Assembly (NCBI RefSeq): GCF_000024025.1
Contig: NC_013131.1
Span: 6,014,001 to 6,078,000 of the forward strand
Source: Catenulispora acidiphila DSM 44928
GTDB taxonomy: Bacteria > Actinomycetota > Actinomycetes > Streptomycetales > Catenulisporaceae
Length of the DNA stretch: 64,000 nucleotides
Reading direction: 5' to 3'
This document shows positions 6,398-14,148 of this stretch, one piece after another. Both the position numbers and the translations under genes were made by a program. The notes below the pieces were generated by a model, which searched no databases, was not told where the DNA came from, and was given only the letters and a program-made list of their open reading frames with translations. Numbering within the stretch: position 1 is the stretch's first letter; every line of letters starts with the position of its first letter.

Positions 6398-8749
6398 CAG
6401 CGCCGCGTTGACGATCGCGCCGGGCACCAGGTCGTGCTGCGCGTACAGGTCCGCCACCGTCCCGGACTGCCCGAAGCTGTCCACACCCAGCGGCACCGCC
6501 GGGACGCCTACCGCCGAACCCAGCCACGCCATCGTGTGCGAGGCGGCGTCGTGCACCGTGACGATCGGCGCGCGCCCCGGGAACAGCTCCTTGAGCACCG
6601 AGGGCCGGCGCGGGCCGGAGGCGCTGCGGTAGTCCTGCTGCAGCGCGCTGCGCCAGCCGGTGTAGAGCCGGTCCAGGCTGGTCACGTCGACCACGTGCGC
6701 TGCGACGCCCTCGGAGGCCAGCTCGGCGGCGGCGGCCAGCACCTCGGGCAGCACCGCGCCGGAGGCGGCCAGGTGCACCACCGGCGCGCCGGCGTGCTCC
6801 AGCTCGGCGGCGACGTGCAGCCGGTAGCCGCCGGCCAGCACCTGCTCGCGCAGCCGCTCCTCGCCCACCCGCGCCAGTGCCGCCTCGAACGGCGCCTGGT
6901 CGATCGGCCGCGTGGTGAGCCGCAGGTAGGCCGAGGAGCCGGCCTCGCCGCGGCCCATCCGCGCCAGCGCGTCGCACAGCACCCAGTCCAACGCGCGGGT
7001 GTAGGCGGGCTCTGAGAACACCACGTTCGGCAGCTCCAGGCCGATCGAGGCGGTGATGGTCGACTGGTGCGCGCCGCCCTCGGGAGCCAGGGTGACGCCG
7101 GAGGGCGTGCCGGCGATGAGGAAGCGCGCGCCGGAGTACGTGCCGTAGATGAACGCGTCCAGGCCGCGGCAGACGAAGGGGTCGTACACCGTCCCGATCG
7201 GCAGCAGCGGCTGGTCCGACAGGTCCCAGGCCAGCCCGAGCTGGCCCAGCAGCAGGAACAGGTTCATCTCGGAGATGCCCAGCTCGATGTGCTGCCCGGA
7301 CGGGGACTCGCTCCAACGGACCGGGGAGTCGGCGGCGGTGTAGTTCCGCACCTCGGCGGGGGCGAAGACGCCGAACTTGTTGATGAACCCGGCCAGGTTG
7401 GTCGAGGTCGCCACGTCCGGCGCCGTGGTCACCAGGTGCCGCGCCACCTCCGGGGTGCGCGCGAGGCCCGAGACCAGGCGTCCGAAGGCCTCCTGCGTCG
7501 AGGTCGGCTTGGCCGGGGAACGGGTCTCGACCTGCACCGGGACCGGGATCGCCGGGTGCGCGGTGGGCTGCGGACGCTTCAAGAGCCCGGTCCGCGCGGC
7601 GACCAGGCGGCCGGCGGCGGTGTCCGGGGACAGGCGGTCCCACTCGGTCGCCTCGGTCAGGCCCTGCGCGGCGCGCAGAGCGGCGACCTGCTCGGTGCTC
7701 AGCAGCGCCGAGTGGTTGCGGGGGTTGCCGGCGATCGGCAGTCCCCAGCCCTTGACGGTGTAGGCGAAGACCACGCTCGGGCGGTCGGTGACGGCGTCGC
7801 ACGCGGCGTAGGCGTCGAGCATCGCGACCAGGTCGTGCCCGCCGAGGTCGGTGAGCAGGACGCCGAGGTCGTCGTCGGGCACGACCGAGAGCACCGAGGC
7901 GACCTCCGCGGGAGCGCCTTCCAGGAACGCCGAGCGCAGGCGCGCGCCGTCCAGGCCGAACAGCGACTGGTAGCGCTCGTTCGGCATGGCGTCGATCCAC
8001 GCCTTCAGCGCCGCGCCGCCGGGCCGGTCGAACACCGCCTGAAGGCGGCGGCCGTACTTGACCTCGACCACGTGCCAGCCCGCGGCCTCGAACTGCAGGC
8101 GCAGCTGGCCCTCGCGGATGCCGGGGACCACGCGGTCCAGGGACTGCCGGTTGAAGTCGACGATCCACATGACCTCGCCCAGACCCGCGCACGCCGGGTC
8201 GGCGATGGCCTCCCAGACGTTGCCCTCGTCCAGTTCGGCGTCGCCGAGCAGCGCCACGAAGCGGGAGCGGGGGCGGGCGCCGAAGTGCGCGTCGACGTAG
8301 CGGCGCGCGGCGGCGGCGAACAGCGGCGCCGCCGGGCCCAGGCCGACCGAGCCGGTGGAGAAGTCCACGCGGTCGGGGTCCTTGGTGCGGCTGGGGTAGG
8401 ACTGCAGGCCGCCGAAGGCGCGCAGCTGCGTGAGGTAGGAGCGGTCCAGCTCGCCGAGCAGGTACTGGATGGCGTGGAAGACCGGGGAGGCGTGCGGCTT
8501 GACCGAGACCTTGTCGTCCGGGCCGAGGTGGTGGAAGTACAGCGCGGTCATCGCGGTGACCAGCGAGGCCGAGGAGGCCTGGTGGCCGCCGACCTTGACG
8601 CCGTCGCCGGTGGCGCGGTCGTGGTTGGCGGCGTCGACGATCCGGGTGGCCAGCCACAGGACGCGCTGCTGGATCTCGGTCAGAGAAGCCAGGTCGGCGG
8701 GTCCTGCCGGGTCGGCGGACGGGTCGATCGGGGGAACGGCTGCGGGCAT
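6380..8749 (-). CDS. Thiamine-diphosphate enzyme, AceE/transketolase-like
   Basis: A 789-residue thiamine-diphosphate enzyme related to homodimeric pyruvate dehydrogenase E1 (AceE) and to transketolase. Visible motifs are GGHQASSAS (54-62), KPHASPVFHAI (84-94) and the ThDP/Mg motif GDAELDEGN (169-177) with N200 closing it. A pyrimidine-binding domain (TNLAGFINKFG, ELGISEMN) and a transketolase C-terminal domain follow. It is shorter than E. coli AceE (about 890 residues) and no E2 or E3 gene is adjacent, so a role in pyruvate dehydrogenase is uncertain; other 2-oxoacid or ketose substrates are possible. The ATG at 8749 has GAGGGA 6 nt upstream. Confidence 0.75.
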   Translation of the reverse strand: MPAAVPPIDPSADPAGPADLASLTEIQQRVLWLATRIVDAANHDRATGDGVKVGGHQASSASLVTAMTALYFHHLGPDDKVSVKPHASPVFHAIQYLLGELDRSYLTQLRAFGGLQSYPSRTKDPDRVDFSTGSVGLGPAAPLFAAAARRYVDAHFGARPRSRFVALLGDAELDEGNVWEAIADPACAGLGEVMWIVDFNRQSLDRVVPGIREGQLRLQFEAAGWHVVEVKYGRRLQAVFDRPGGAALKAWIDAMPNERYQSLFGLDGARLRSAFLEGAPAEVASVLSVVPDDDLGVLLTDLGGHDLVAMLDAYAACDAVTDRPSVVFAYTVKGWGLPIAGNPRNHSALLSTEQVAALRAAQGLTEATEWDRLSPDTAAGRLVAARTGLLKRPQPTAHPAIPVPVQVETRSPAKPTSTQEAFGRLVSGLARTPEVARHLVTTAPDVATSTNLAGFINKFGVFAPAEVRNYTAADSPVRWSESPSGQHIELGISEMNLFLLLGQLGLAWDLSDQPLLPIGTVYDPFVCRGLDAFIYGTYSGARFLIAGTPSGVTLAPEGGAHQSTITASIGLELPNVVFSEPAYTRALDWVLCDALARMGRGEAGSSAYLRLTTRPIDQAPFEAALARVGEERLREQVLAGGYRLHVAAELEHAGAPVVHLAASGAVLPEVLAAAAELASEGVAAHVVDVTSLDRLYTGWRSALQQDYRSASGPRRPSVLKELFPGRAPIVTVHDAASHTMAWLGSAVGVPAVPLGVDSFGQSGTVADLYAQHDLVPGAIVNAALAALAL

Positions 8750-8807
8750 GGCGCATCCCTCGCGGTTCGGGGGCGGACGTCGTTGTCACACGCCCGGCTT
8801 TGCGGGG

Positions 8808-9626
8808 TCACCGCGCCAGGCTCGTGGTCTCATTATCGGACGTCGGCTCGCCCTCGGGAAACGTCGAGGTCGGGCGGGGGATCCGGATCCAGGGATCGCC
8901 TCTTCGCCGCCGGGCCCGCTCGGTCCTGGCCAGCGGGTACAACGCCAGCCCGATGCCGAAGGCGGCCAGGTGGCCCAGCGGGGTGTAGTCGACCGCGGCG
9001 TCGAAGTCCTTCAGCGAGGCCTGGTAGAGCAGGTAGGCCAGCATCAGCGACCACACCGAGAACCGGTAGGGCCAGCGCAGCCGGTAGGCCAGCAGCGCGG
9101 CGCACGCGTAGGCGCCGTAGCTGATCCCGACGTCGATGGTGCGCGAGTAGACCCGGTCCTGCTCCGGGGTCAGGACCACCGTCTCCTCAATCCACAGCGC
9201 GATGAGGAGCGTGGCGCCGATATGGCCGGCCAGGAACGCCAGCACGGTGCGCCAGGTACCGATCCAGCGCTCCAGCGGCGCCAGGTACAGGAAGGCGGTC
9301 AGCGCCATGAACAGCAGTTCGTTGACGTCGGTCCACATCGCCGAGCCGAACAGCACGGTCAGCGGCTCCTGCTTGAGGTGCGCCAGCGTGGTGGAGTGCG
9401 TGAGCAGGACCGCGTTGCGCAGCCGCGGGGACAGCCCGAGCAGCATCCAGGCGTGCACCGCGATCAGCAGCGACAGCGCGGTGGTGAACGGCGCCAGCCG
9501 GGCCCAGGCCTTGAGCCAGTTCCAGACGACGCGCACATGCCTGCTGGCCCAGCTGTTCGTGCGCAGGAGGTACACGACCAGCAGCGCCGCCGGAATGGCG
9601 GCGAGTTCGACCCAGCCGGTCCTCAT
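8808..9626 (-). CDS. Rhomboid-like integral membrane protein
   Basis: A 272-residue membrane protein with about six hydrophobic segments after a short N-terminus. Segments such as LLFMALTAFLYL, GHIGATLLIALWI, DVGISYGAYACAALLAYRL and GHLAAFGIGLALYPL match the actinobacterial rhomboid-like family. The serine in GISYG and the histidine of GHLAAF are in positions expected for the serine-histidine dyad of rhomboid proteases, but whether it is an active intramembrane protease cannot be told from sequence. The ATG at 9626 has GGGAGG 5 nt before it. The tail after residue 235 is charged and cytosolic. Confidence 0.72.
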   Translation of the reverse strand: MRTGWVELAAIPAALLVVYLLRTNSWASRHVRVVWNWLKAWARLAPFTTALSLLIAVHAWMLLGLSPRLRNAVLLTHSTTLAHLKQEPLTVLFGSAMWTDVNELLFMALTAFLYLAPLERWIGTWRTVLAFLAGHIGATLLIALWIEETVVLTPEQDRVYSRTIDVGISYGAYACAALLAYRLRWPYRFSVWSLMLAYLLYQASLKDFDAAVDYTPLGHLAAFGIGLALYPLARTERARRRRGDPWIRIPRPTSTFPEGEPTSDNETTSLAR

Positions 9627-9729
9627 TACGCCTCCCTGTCAATGCCCGCCCTTGGTCTATGCCCAAGACAGAGCGGCACTGTGCAGCTTCCCTCTGAGAG
9701 GAGGATGAAAAGCGTGAGAACACGGCGAA

Positions 9730-9766
9730 GGCGGAGCCCGGACCCCTGAGGGACCCGGACTCCGCC
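9730..9766 (-). terminator. Hairpin downstream of the long chaplin gene
   Basis: GGCGGAG and CTCCGCC form the base of an imperfect stem with CCGG pairs inside, 34 nt beyond the chaplin stop codon. There is no strong T run. Confidence 0.45.
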
Positions 9767-9800
9767 GCGCTACCTGGGCGAACCCTGGCTGGGTGGAACC

Positions 9801-10823
9801 TTAGAACATACGGCGCGGCTTGTACTTGCGGTACATGAACGCACCGCCGCCCATCAGCGCGGCGCCGAGCGGGGCGAGCATGAGCCCGTCGGCACCGGTG
9901 TGCGCCAGCATGCCGGTCGCGGCCGGGACGGCCGTGCCGGTCTCGGTCGGCGCGGTCCGCGGGGCGGTCCAGCCGGTGGTGGTGGTCGGGGGCGGGGTCA
10001 CGGTCGGGGGCGCCGGCGTGTCGTTGGCGCACGCGTTGCCCGCGGCGCCGTTGGCGATGCCGACCACGTTCACCGAGTCGCCGCAGACGTTGACCGGGAT
10101 CGAGATCGGCAGCTGGATGGTGTTGCCCGAGACGATGCCCGGGGAACCGACCGAGCTGCCGGTCGCCGTGGACCCGCCGGTCACGGCGCCGCCGCCGGCG
10201 TTGAGGCAGTGGTTGCCGTCGGCGTTGTTGCCGACGCCGACCACGTTGACGGTGTCGCCGCACAGGTTGACCGGGACGTTCACGGGGACCTGGACGGTGT
10301 TGCCGGAGATGATGCCCGGGGAGCCCACCGAGCTGCCGGTCGCGGTGGCGCCGCCGCCGGTCGTCCCGCCCTCGTTGGCGCAGTGGTTGCCCTTGGCGCC
10401 GTTGCCGACGCCGACCACGTTGACCGTGTCGCCGCAGGCGTTCACCGGGACGCGCACCGGAGCCTGGATGGTGTTGCCGGACAGGATGCCCGGCGAGCCG
10501 ACCGAGCTGCCGCTGGCCGACGCCCCGCCGCTGCTCGGGCCGCCGCCGTTCGCGGTGGCGCCGCCGGAGTTCGCGCAGTGGTTGCCCTCCGCCGGGTTGA
10601 GCAGGCCCACCACGTTGGCCGTCACACCGCAGACGTTGATCGGGATGTTCACCGGGATCTGGATGGTGTTGCCCGAGAGGATCCCCGGCGAGCCGGCGGT
10701 GGTGGCGCCGTCGCCGACCCCGGCGGCCGCCGCGTCGGCGTGCGCGAGCCCGACCCCGCCGGTGGCGAGCATCCCGCCGGTGGTGAGCCCGAAAACGATC
10801 CGCCGCTTCACTTGCGATTGCAT
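9801..10823 (-). CDS. Long chaplin with four chaplin domains and LAxTG sorting signal
   Basis: A 340-residue surface hydrophobin-like protein. After a signal peptide (1-29) come four chaplin domains at about 43-85, 107-150, 166-208 and 225-267. Each has GSPGI(L/I/V)SGN and two cysteines (C65/C83, C130/C148, C188/C206, C247/C265), joined by Gly/Ser/Thr linkers. A Pro/Thr stretch leads to LAHTG (306-310), a hydrophobic helix and the tail YRKYKPRR, so it should be anchored to peptidoglycan by a class E sortase. Chaplins assemble into amyloid-like films that let aerial hyphae leave water. Known long chaplins carry two domains, so four is unusual. The ATG has AGGGGC upstream. Confidence 0.92.
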   Translation of the reverse strand: MQSQVKRRIVFGLTTGGMLATGGVGLAHADAAAAGVGDGATTAGSPGILSGNTIQIPVNIPINVCGVTANVVGLLNPAEGNHCANSGGATANGGGPSSGGASASGSSVGSPGILSGNTIQAPVRVPVNACGDTVNVVGVGNGAKGNHCANEGGTTGGGATATGSSVGSPGIISGNTVQVPVNVPVNLCGDTVNVVGVGNNADGNHCLNAGGGAVTGGSTATGSSVGSPGIVSGNTIQLPISIPVNVCGDSVNVVGIANGAAGNACANDTPAPPTVTPPPTTTTGWTAPRTAPTETGTAVPAATGMLAHTGADGLMLAPLGAALMGGGAFMYRKYKPRRMF

Positions 10824-11020
10824 GAAAGCCCCTGCCTTGTTCCGTCTGGCGTTACTTGAGACGAGCCGATAGACCTATCCGACTAACGAGGCGGCCCGCG
10901 GGAGGTTTTCGCGGCGAAACCCGGAATCGTTCGTACGAGTGAACCCACCCGCCCCGAGGGCAACCCCCGCGCCGAGCTGGTCGTCCGCGCCGGGAAGTGC
11001 CGGAGAAGCGCAGCAGGAAA

Positions 11021-11063
11021 GGGGCGGTCCCGAGAACCCGCCAGGGATTCTCGGGACCGCCCC
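11021..11063 (-). terminator. Strong rho-independent-type hairpin after the short chaplin gene
   Basis: A perfect 16-bp stem (11021-11036 with 11048-11063, GGGGCGGTCCCGAGAA and its complement) with an 11-nt loop, 19 nt beyond the chaplin stop. On the minus strand it is followed by TTTCCTG. Confidence 0.85.
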
Positions 11064-11082
11064 CAAGCGCGGCGCCGACGGC

Positions 11083-11322
11083 TCAGCCGTTGACGCAGGT
11101 GTTGCCGAACGCCTGGTCCAGGATGCCGATGACGCTCACGGTGAGGCCGCAGGCGTTCACGGGCACGTGCACCGGAACCTGGATGGTGTTGCCCGACACG
11201 ATCCCGGGCGAGCCGACCGAGCTGCCGCCGGCCGTGGCCTCGGCGCTGGCCATACCGGCCCCGGCCATCACCAGACCGCCGGTGGCGGCGACGAGCGCGG
11301 CGATCTTCTTGGTCTTCAGCAC
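11083..11322 (-). CDS. Short chaplin
   Basis: A 79-residue secreted chaplin: signal peptide (about 1-28, ending ASA) and one chaplin domain (GSPGIVSGNTIQVPVHVPVN) with cysteines C58 and C76, as in short chaplins that build the amyloid rodlet layer on aerial structures. The GTG at 11322 (VLKTKK) is preferred over a longer reading from 11385 because AGGAGG lies 8 nt upstream and a signal peptide then begins at residue 1. It lies 260 nt upstream of the long chaplin on the same strand but is separated from it by a strong terminator, so the two genes are transcribed independently. Confidence 0.93.
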   Translation of the reverse strand: MLKTKKIAALVAATGGLVMAGAGMASAEATAGGSSVGSPGIVSGNTIQVPVHVPVNACGLTVSVIGILDQAFGNTCVNG

Positions 11323-11516
11323 TGGTACTTCCTCCTGTGTAGCGGCGGCACCGATCACGTACCGCTCGTCCGGAGAAACGACCACCGCTCACCGACCGAA
11401 ACGCTCCCGGTCATGCGATCAGCCGATCCGGTGAAGGTATGACTTCCGACGTGTACGTCAGAAACCTGCCGTGGCGGCGGCGTCGCCGAGAGCCCCGGGA
11501 AGAGCCGCTCGCCGCC

Positions 11517-11933
11517 TCAGATCCCCAGCAGCGCCGGGTCGCTCGCCAGCGCCGCGAACCGCTCCGCCGGGTTCGGCACCAGCTTGCGCGCCTTCAGGTC
11601 CAGGACCCCGCCGGTCACCACGATGTCGGCGCAGAGCGTGCCGTCCTTCTTCAGGATCTGCTGCTTGAGCTGGAAGACCTTGCCCTCGGCCCAGGCGAAC
11701 TCGCAGGTGACGTCCACCTGCTCGCCGCCGCGCAGTTCGCGCAGGTATTTCACGTTCACCTCCAGCGCCACCGGGCCGATGCCGCTCTCGACCATCGCGT
11801 TCTGCTGGATGCCGGCGGCGGCCAGCATCTCCCAGCGGGCGTGCTCGGAGTACTGGATGTAGACGGCCTGGTTGAGGTGGCCCTGGGTGTCCAGCTCATA
11901 GCCGCGGACGGTGATCGGTACCGAGAAGACCAT
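11517..11933 (-). CDS. Acyl-CoA thioesterase, 4-hydroxybenzoyl-CoA thioesterase-like (hotdog fold)
   Basis: A 138-residue single hotdog-domain protein. The N-terminal ELDTQGHLNQAVYIQYSEHAR contains the D-x-x-G-H-x-N motif of the 4-hydroxybenzoyl-CoA thioesterase group, with the catalytic aspartate in ELDTQG. It likely hydrolyses acyl-CoA thioesters in the cytosol. The ATG at 11933 is preceded by AGGAG. A symmetrical element and a hairpin lie about 75-120 nt upstream and may bear on its control. Confidence 0.88.
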   Translation of the reverse strand: MVFSVPITVRGYELDTQGHLNQAVYIQYSEHARWEMLAAAGIQQNAMVESGIGPVALEVNVKYLRELRGGEQVDVTCEFAWAEGKVFQLKQQILKKDGTLCADIVVTGGVLDLKARKLVPNPAERFAALASDPALLGI

Positions 11934-12005
11934 GGTCGTCTCCTTTTGTGCGGGATGTGGGGCGGCGGAAACGCTGATGGAAAAGTGCAGACATGGAAAG
12001 ACAGA

Positions 12006-12034
12006 TCAGGGGCGACCCTAGTGGCCGCCCCTGA
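12006..12034 (-). terminator. Hairpin ending the glycan operon
   Basis: TCAGGGGCG and CGCCCCTGA form a perfect 9-bp stem with an 11-nt loop, 51 nt after the NIPSNAP stop codon. On the minus strand the next bases are TCTGTCTTTCC. It probably ends the operon 17625-12086. Confidence 0.6.
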
Positions 12035-12036
12035 CA

Positions 12037-12054
12037 TGTTACTAGTCAGTAGCA
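12037..12054. promoter_or_regulatory. Imperfect palindrome, possible TetR-type operator
   Basis: TGTTACT and AGTAGCA surround AGTC (one mismatch in seven pairs). The element lies between the NIPSNAP gene and the thioesterase gene, immediately before the hairpin at 12006-12034. Its target gene is not certain. Confidence 0.35.
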
Positions 12055-12085
12055 TCGAACGCGCCCGCCGGGGCGCTCCCAGCGG

Positions 12086-12424
12086 CTACCAGGGGCGCCG
12101 CAGCCCGTCGACCACCGCCGCGGCCGTCTCCACCGCGATCGAGTGGTACTGCACGATCGGCGTCACGATCGCCTCCCGCGGCCCTTCCAGCCACGCCGCG
12201 CTGGAGTAGAAGGCGTCCTCCTGCTCCTGCAACTGCTCCAGCGAGTCGAAGGCCCGCATCAGGAACGCCTCCTCATCACCGTCCTCGGCGTACAGCGACG
12301 GCCCGGCCGCCACCACGTCGATCCCCGCCTTCGCCAGCAGCGGGATCGCCTCCTCGGTCATCGCGCGCAGGAACTCCTCGCGCGTGCCGGGGTGCAGGCG
12401 GTAGGTGCGGATCTCGAGAATCAT
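12086..12424 (-). CDS. NIPSNAP family protein
   Basis: A 112-residue protein starting MILEIRTYRL, the typical opening of NIPSNAP proteins, with the dimeric alpha/beta-barrel pattern (AFDSLEQLQEQEDAFYSSAAW) later. The molecular role of this family in bacteria is not established. The ATG at 12424 overlaps the TGA of the preceding N-glycanase gene (ATGA), indicating translational coupling, and is preferred over an ATG 6 nt upstream. Confidence 0.82.
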   Translation of the reverse strand: MILEIRTYRLHPGTREEFLRAMTEEAIPLLAKAGIDVVAAGPSLYAEDGDEEAFLMRAFDSLEQLQEQEDAFYSSAAWLEGPREAIVTPIVQYHSIAVETAAAVVDGLRRPW

Positions 12425-14100
12425 CGGCATCCCGTCTGGAAGTCCTGGGTCACGTAGCCGTGATCGGCGGCGATGTAGTGCCCGTAGCAGCCGGAGCGGT
12501 CGGTGCCGACGTACAGCTCCGAGTCCGAGCCGTCCGCGGCGGTCACGACGCTGTTCACGCGCTGCAGGTTGCCCTTGGCCCGCACCTGGTCGTCGACGGT
12601 CGAGACCGGCTTCCAGGCGTTGCCGTGGTCGGCCTCGGTGCTGGTCAGGTGGCGCGCCACGCTGACCTGGCCGTCCACGGTGTAGGAGTCCGAGGTCGCG
12701 CCCGGGACGTAGGTGCTGGTCATGGCGATCGGGTAGGACCAGGTGTCGCGGCGCGCCTGCCGGTGGCCCAGACCCGGGCCGTCGGTCGTGGTGGTCTCGG
12801 TCCAGCCGGAGTCCTGCTGCTTCACGGTCTGCACCGTGCCGCCCTGCGCGATGTCGTTGCTGTTGGTGTAGGCGGTGTGCTGCGTCACGCTGGTGCTGAC
12901 GCGGCCGTGCGAGGTGTCGACGTACCCGGCGACGGTCCAGTCCCGTGTCACCGCGGCGGTGATCAGGTCGCTGCCGTCGGTCTGCGTGGCGACCTTGTAG
13001 TCCACGGCCGGCGACGGCGTGATCGTGTCCTGCGTCACCGCACCGGAGGTCTGCGCGGAGGCGGCGTCGACGTTCACGAACAGGCTGCCGTCCATGAGCC
13101 AGGTGTCGGTGATGTCGGAGGGCGGGACCAGCGTCACGGTGTGCGGCTTGCCGTCGGCCAGCAGCCCGGCGAAGGGCGTCAGGTCCAGGTCGTAGGGCTG
13201 GGTCCGGAAGGCGTCGATGCTCGGGATCGGCCGCCACATCAAAGGACTGATACCGCCGGTGTAGATCGCCGGGAACGGCTGCGCGGTCCCGGCTGCCTTG
13301 CCGTCGACCATGACCTGCACCTCGCGGTACGTCCCGCCGCCGCAGAGCCCGTCACTGGCGTGCGAGGCGGCGTAGGAGTCGGGCACGTTGGAGTACCAGA
13401 ACTCCTCACAGCCGCCGCCGCGCGCGTACAGCTGCAGATCCGCGCTCTCGGTGTTGCGCGGCAGGGTCACCGTGGTGCTCGCGGTCTGGCCCTTGGTCAG
13501 ACCCCACCACCCCGGCGCCGACGTGCTCTGCGAGATCGGCACGACGACGTCGCTGTGCGCGGCCTGTGGGTGGCGCTTGTCGGCCTGGTAGTACGTCACG
13601 GTCATCGTCATGTGGTAGATGCCGGTGTACGTGCTGTCCACGTTGTTGCCCAGGTCCACCACCAGCGGCTGCGGCGTGCGCAGCAGCGGGATGAACGCCG
13701 AGATGTCCTGGTCGACGTGCCAGCTGATACCGGCCGGGTCGGGCTCGGGGGTGCTGGTCCGGAACACCTCCGATCCGCCGATCCACACGCCGGCCAGCCG
13801 GTCGTACTGCCGCCCGGCGGCGTTGCCGGACCAGTCCAGCACCACCTTCGACCAGGGCCCGGGACAGGCTGCCGGCGGCGCGAGGGTCCCGGTGAACGGC
13901 TGGCCGTAGCTGTTGGCGAAGTCGTGTTGCATCGCCGTGACCGTGCAGCTCGGGGTGTCCGGCCGCGCGATCGGCGGCAGCGCCGTCACCGGGTTCTGAT
14001 AGTTGATCTCCACAGTCGGCGCGGCGGCAGCGGCGGTTCCCGCGAGCGTGCCGGCGACGAACATGGCCGCGGCTGCGGCCAGAGCCAGGGGTCTCCACAT
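12421..14100 (-). CDS. Secreted peptide-N-glycanase A-like protein (PNGase A family)
   Basis: A 559-residue secreted protein of the PNGase A family, enzymes that cut the bond between N-linked glycans and asparagine. Plant-type PNGase A also accepts core alpha-1,3-fucosylated glycans. After a signal peptide (about 1-25, Ala-rich), the family core is clear: VVLDWSGNAAGRQYDRLAGV, WIGGSEVFRTSTPEP, GISWHVDQDISAFIPLL, LVVDLGNNVDSTYTGIYH and TVTYY. The C-terminal half is a second beta-rich region (DTWLMDGSLFVNVD onward). The ATG at 14100 is chosen because the signal peptide starts there. It lies 48 nt after a GH95 fucosidase gene and is coupled to the NIPSNAP gene. Activity on real glycoproteins is inferred. 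Confidence 0.83.
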   Translation of the reverse strand: MWRPLALAAAAAMFVAGTLAGTAAAAAPTVEINYQNPVTALPPIARPDTPSCTVTAMQHDFANSYGQPFTGTLAPPAACPGPWSKVVLDWSGNAAGRQYDRLAGVWIGGSEVFRTSTPEPDPAGISWHVDQDISAFIPLLRTPQPLVVDLGNNVDSTYTGIYHMTMTVTYYQADKRHPQAAHSDVVVPISQSTSAPGWWGLTKGQTASTTVTLPRNTESADLQLYARGGGCEEFWYSNVPDSYAASHASDGLCGGGTYREVQVMVDGKAAGTAQPFPAIYTGGISPLMWRPIPSIDAFRTQPYDLDLTPFAGLLADGKPHTVTLVPPSDITDTWLMDGSLFVNVDAASAQTSGAVTQDTITPSPAVDYKVATQTDGSDLITAAVTRDWTVAGYVDTSHGRVSTSVTQHTAYTNSNDIAQGGTVQTVKQQDSGWTETTTTDGPGLGHRQARRDTWSYPIAMTSTYVPGATSDSYTVDGQVSVARHLTSTEADHGNAWKPVSTVDDQVRAKGNLQRVNSVVTAADGSDSELYVGTDRSGCYGHYIAADHGYVTQDFQTGCR

Positions 14101-14148
14101 GGCTGACACCCTGGCGCGAGCCCTGGCTCCCCACAAGAGCTGAATCCC

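Noticed and set aside
10868-10879. Inverted repeat GATAG-AC-CTATC upstream of long chaplin
   Set aside because: Five-base arms only; no second copy near the short chaplin to support a common regulator.
11448-11459. Inverted repeat GACGT-GT-ACGTC upstream of short chaplin
   Set aside because: Short arms that can occur by chance in this base composition, and no promoter spacing fits it clearly.
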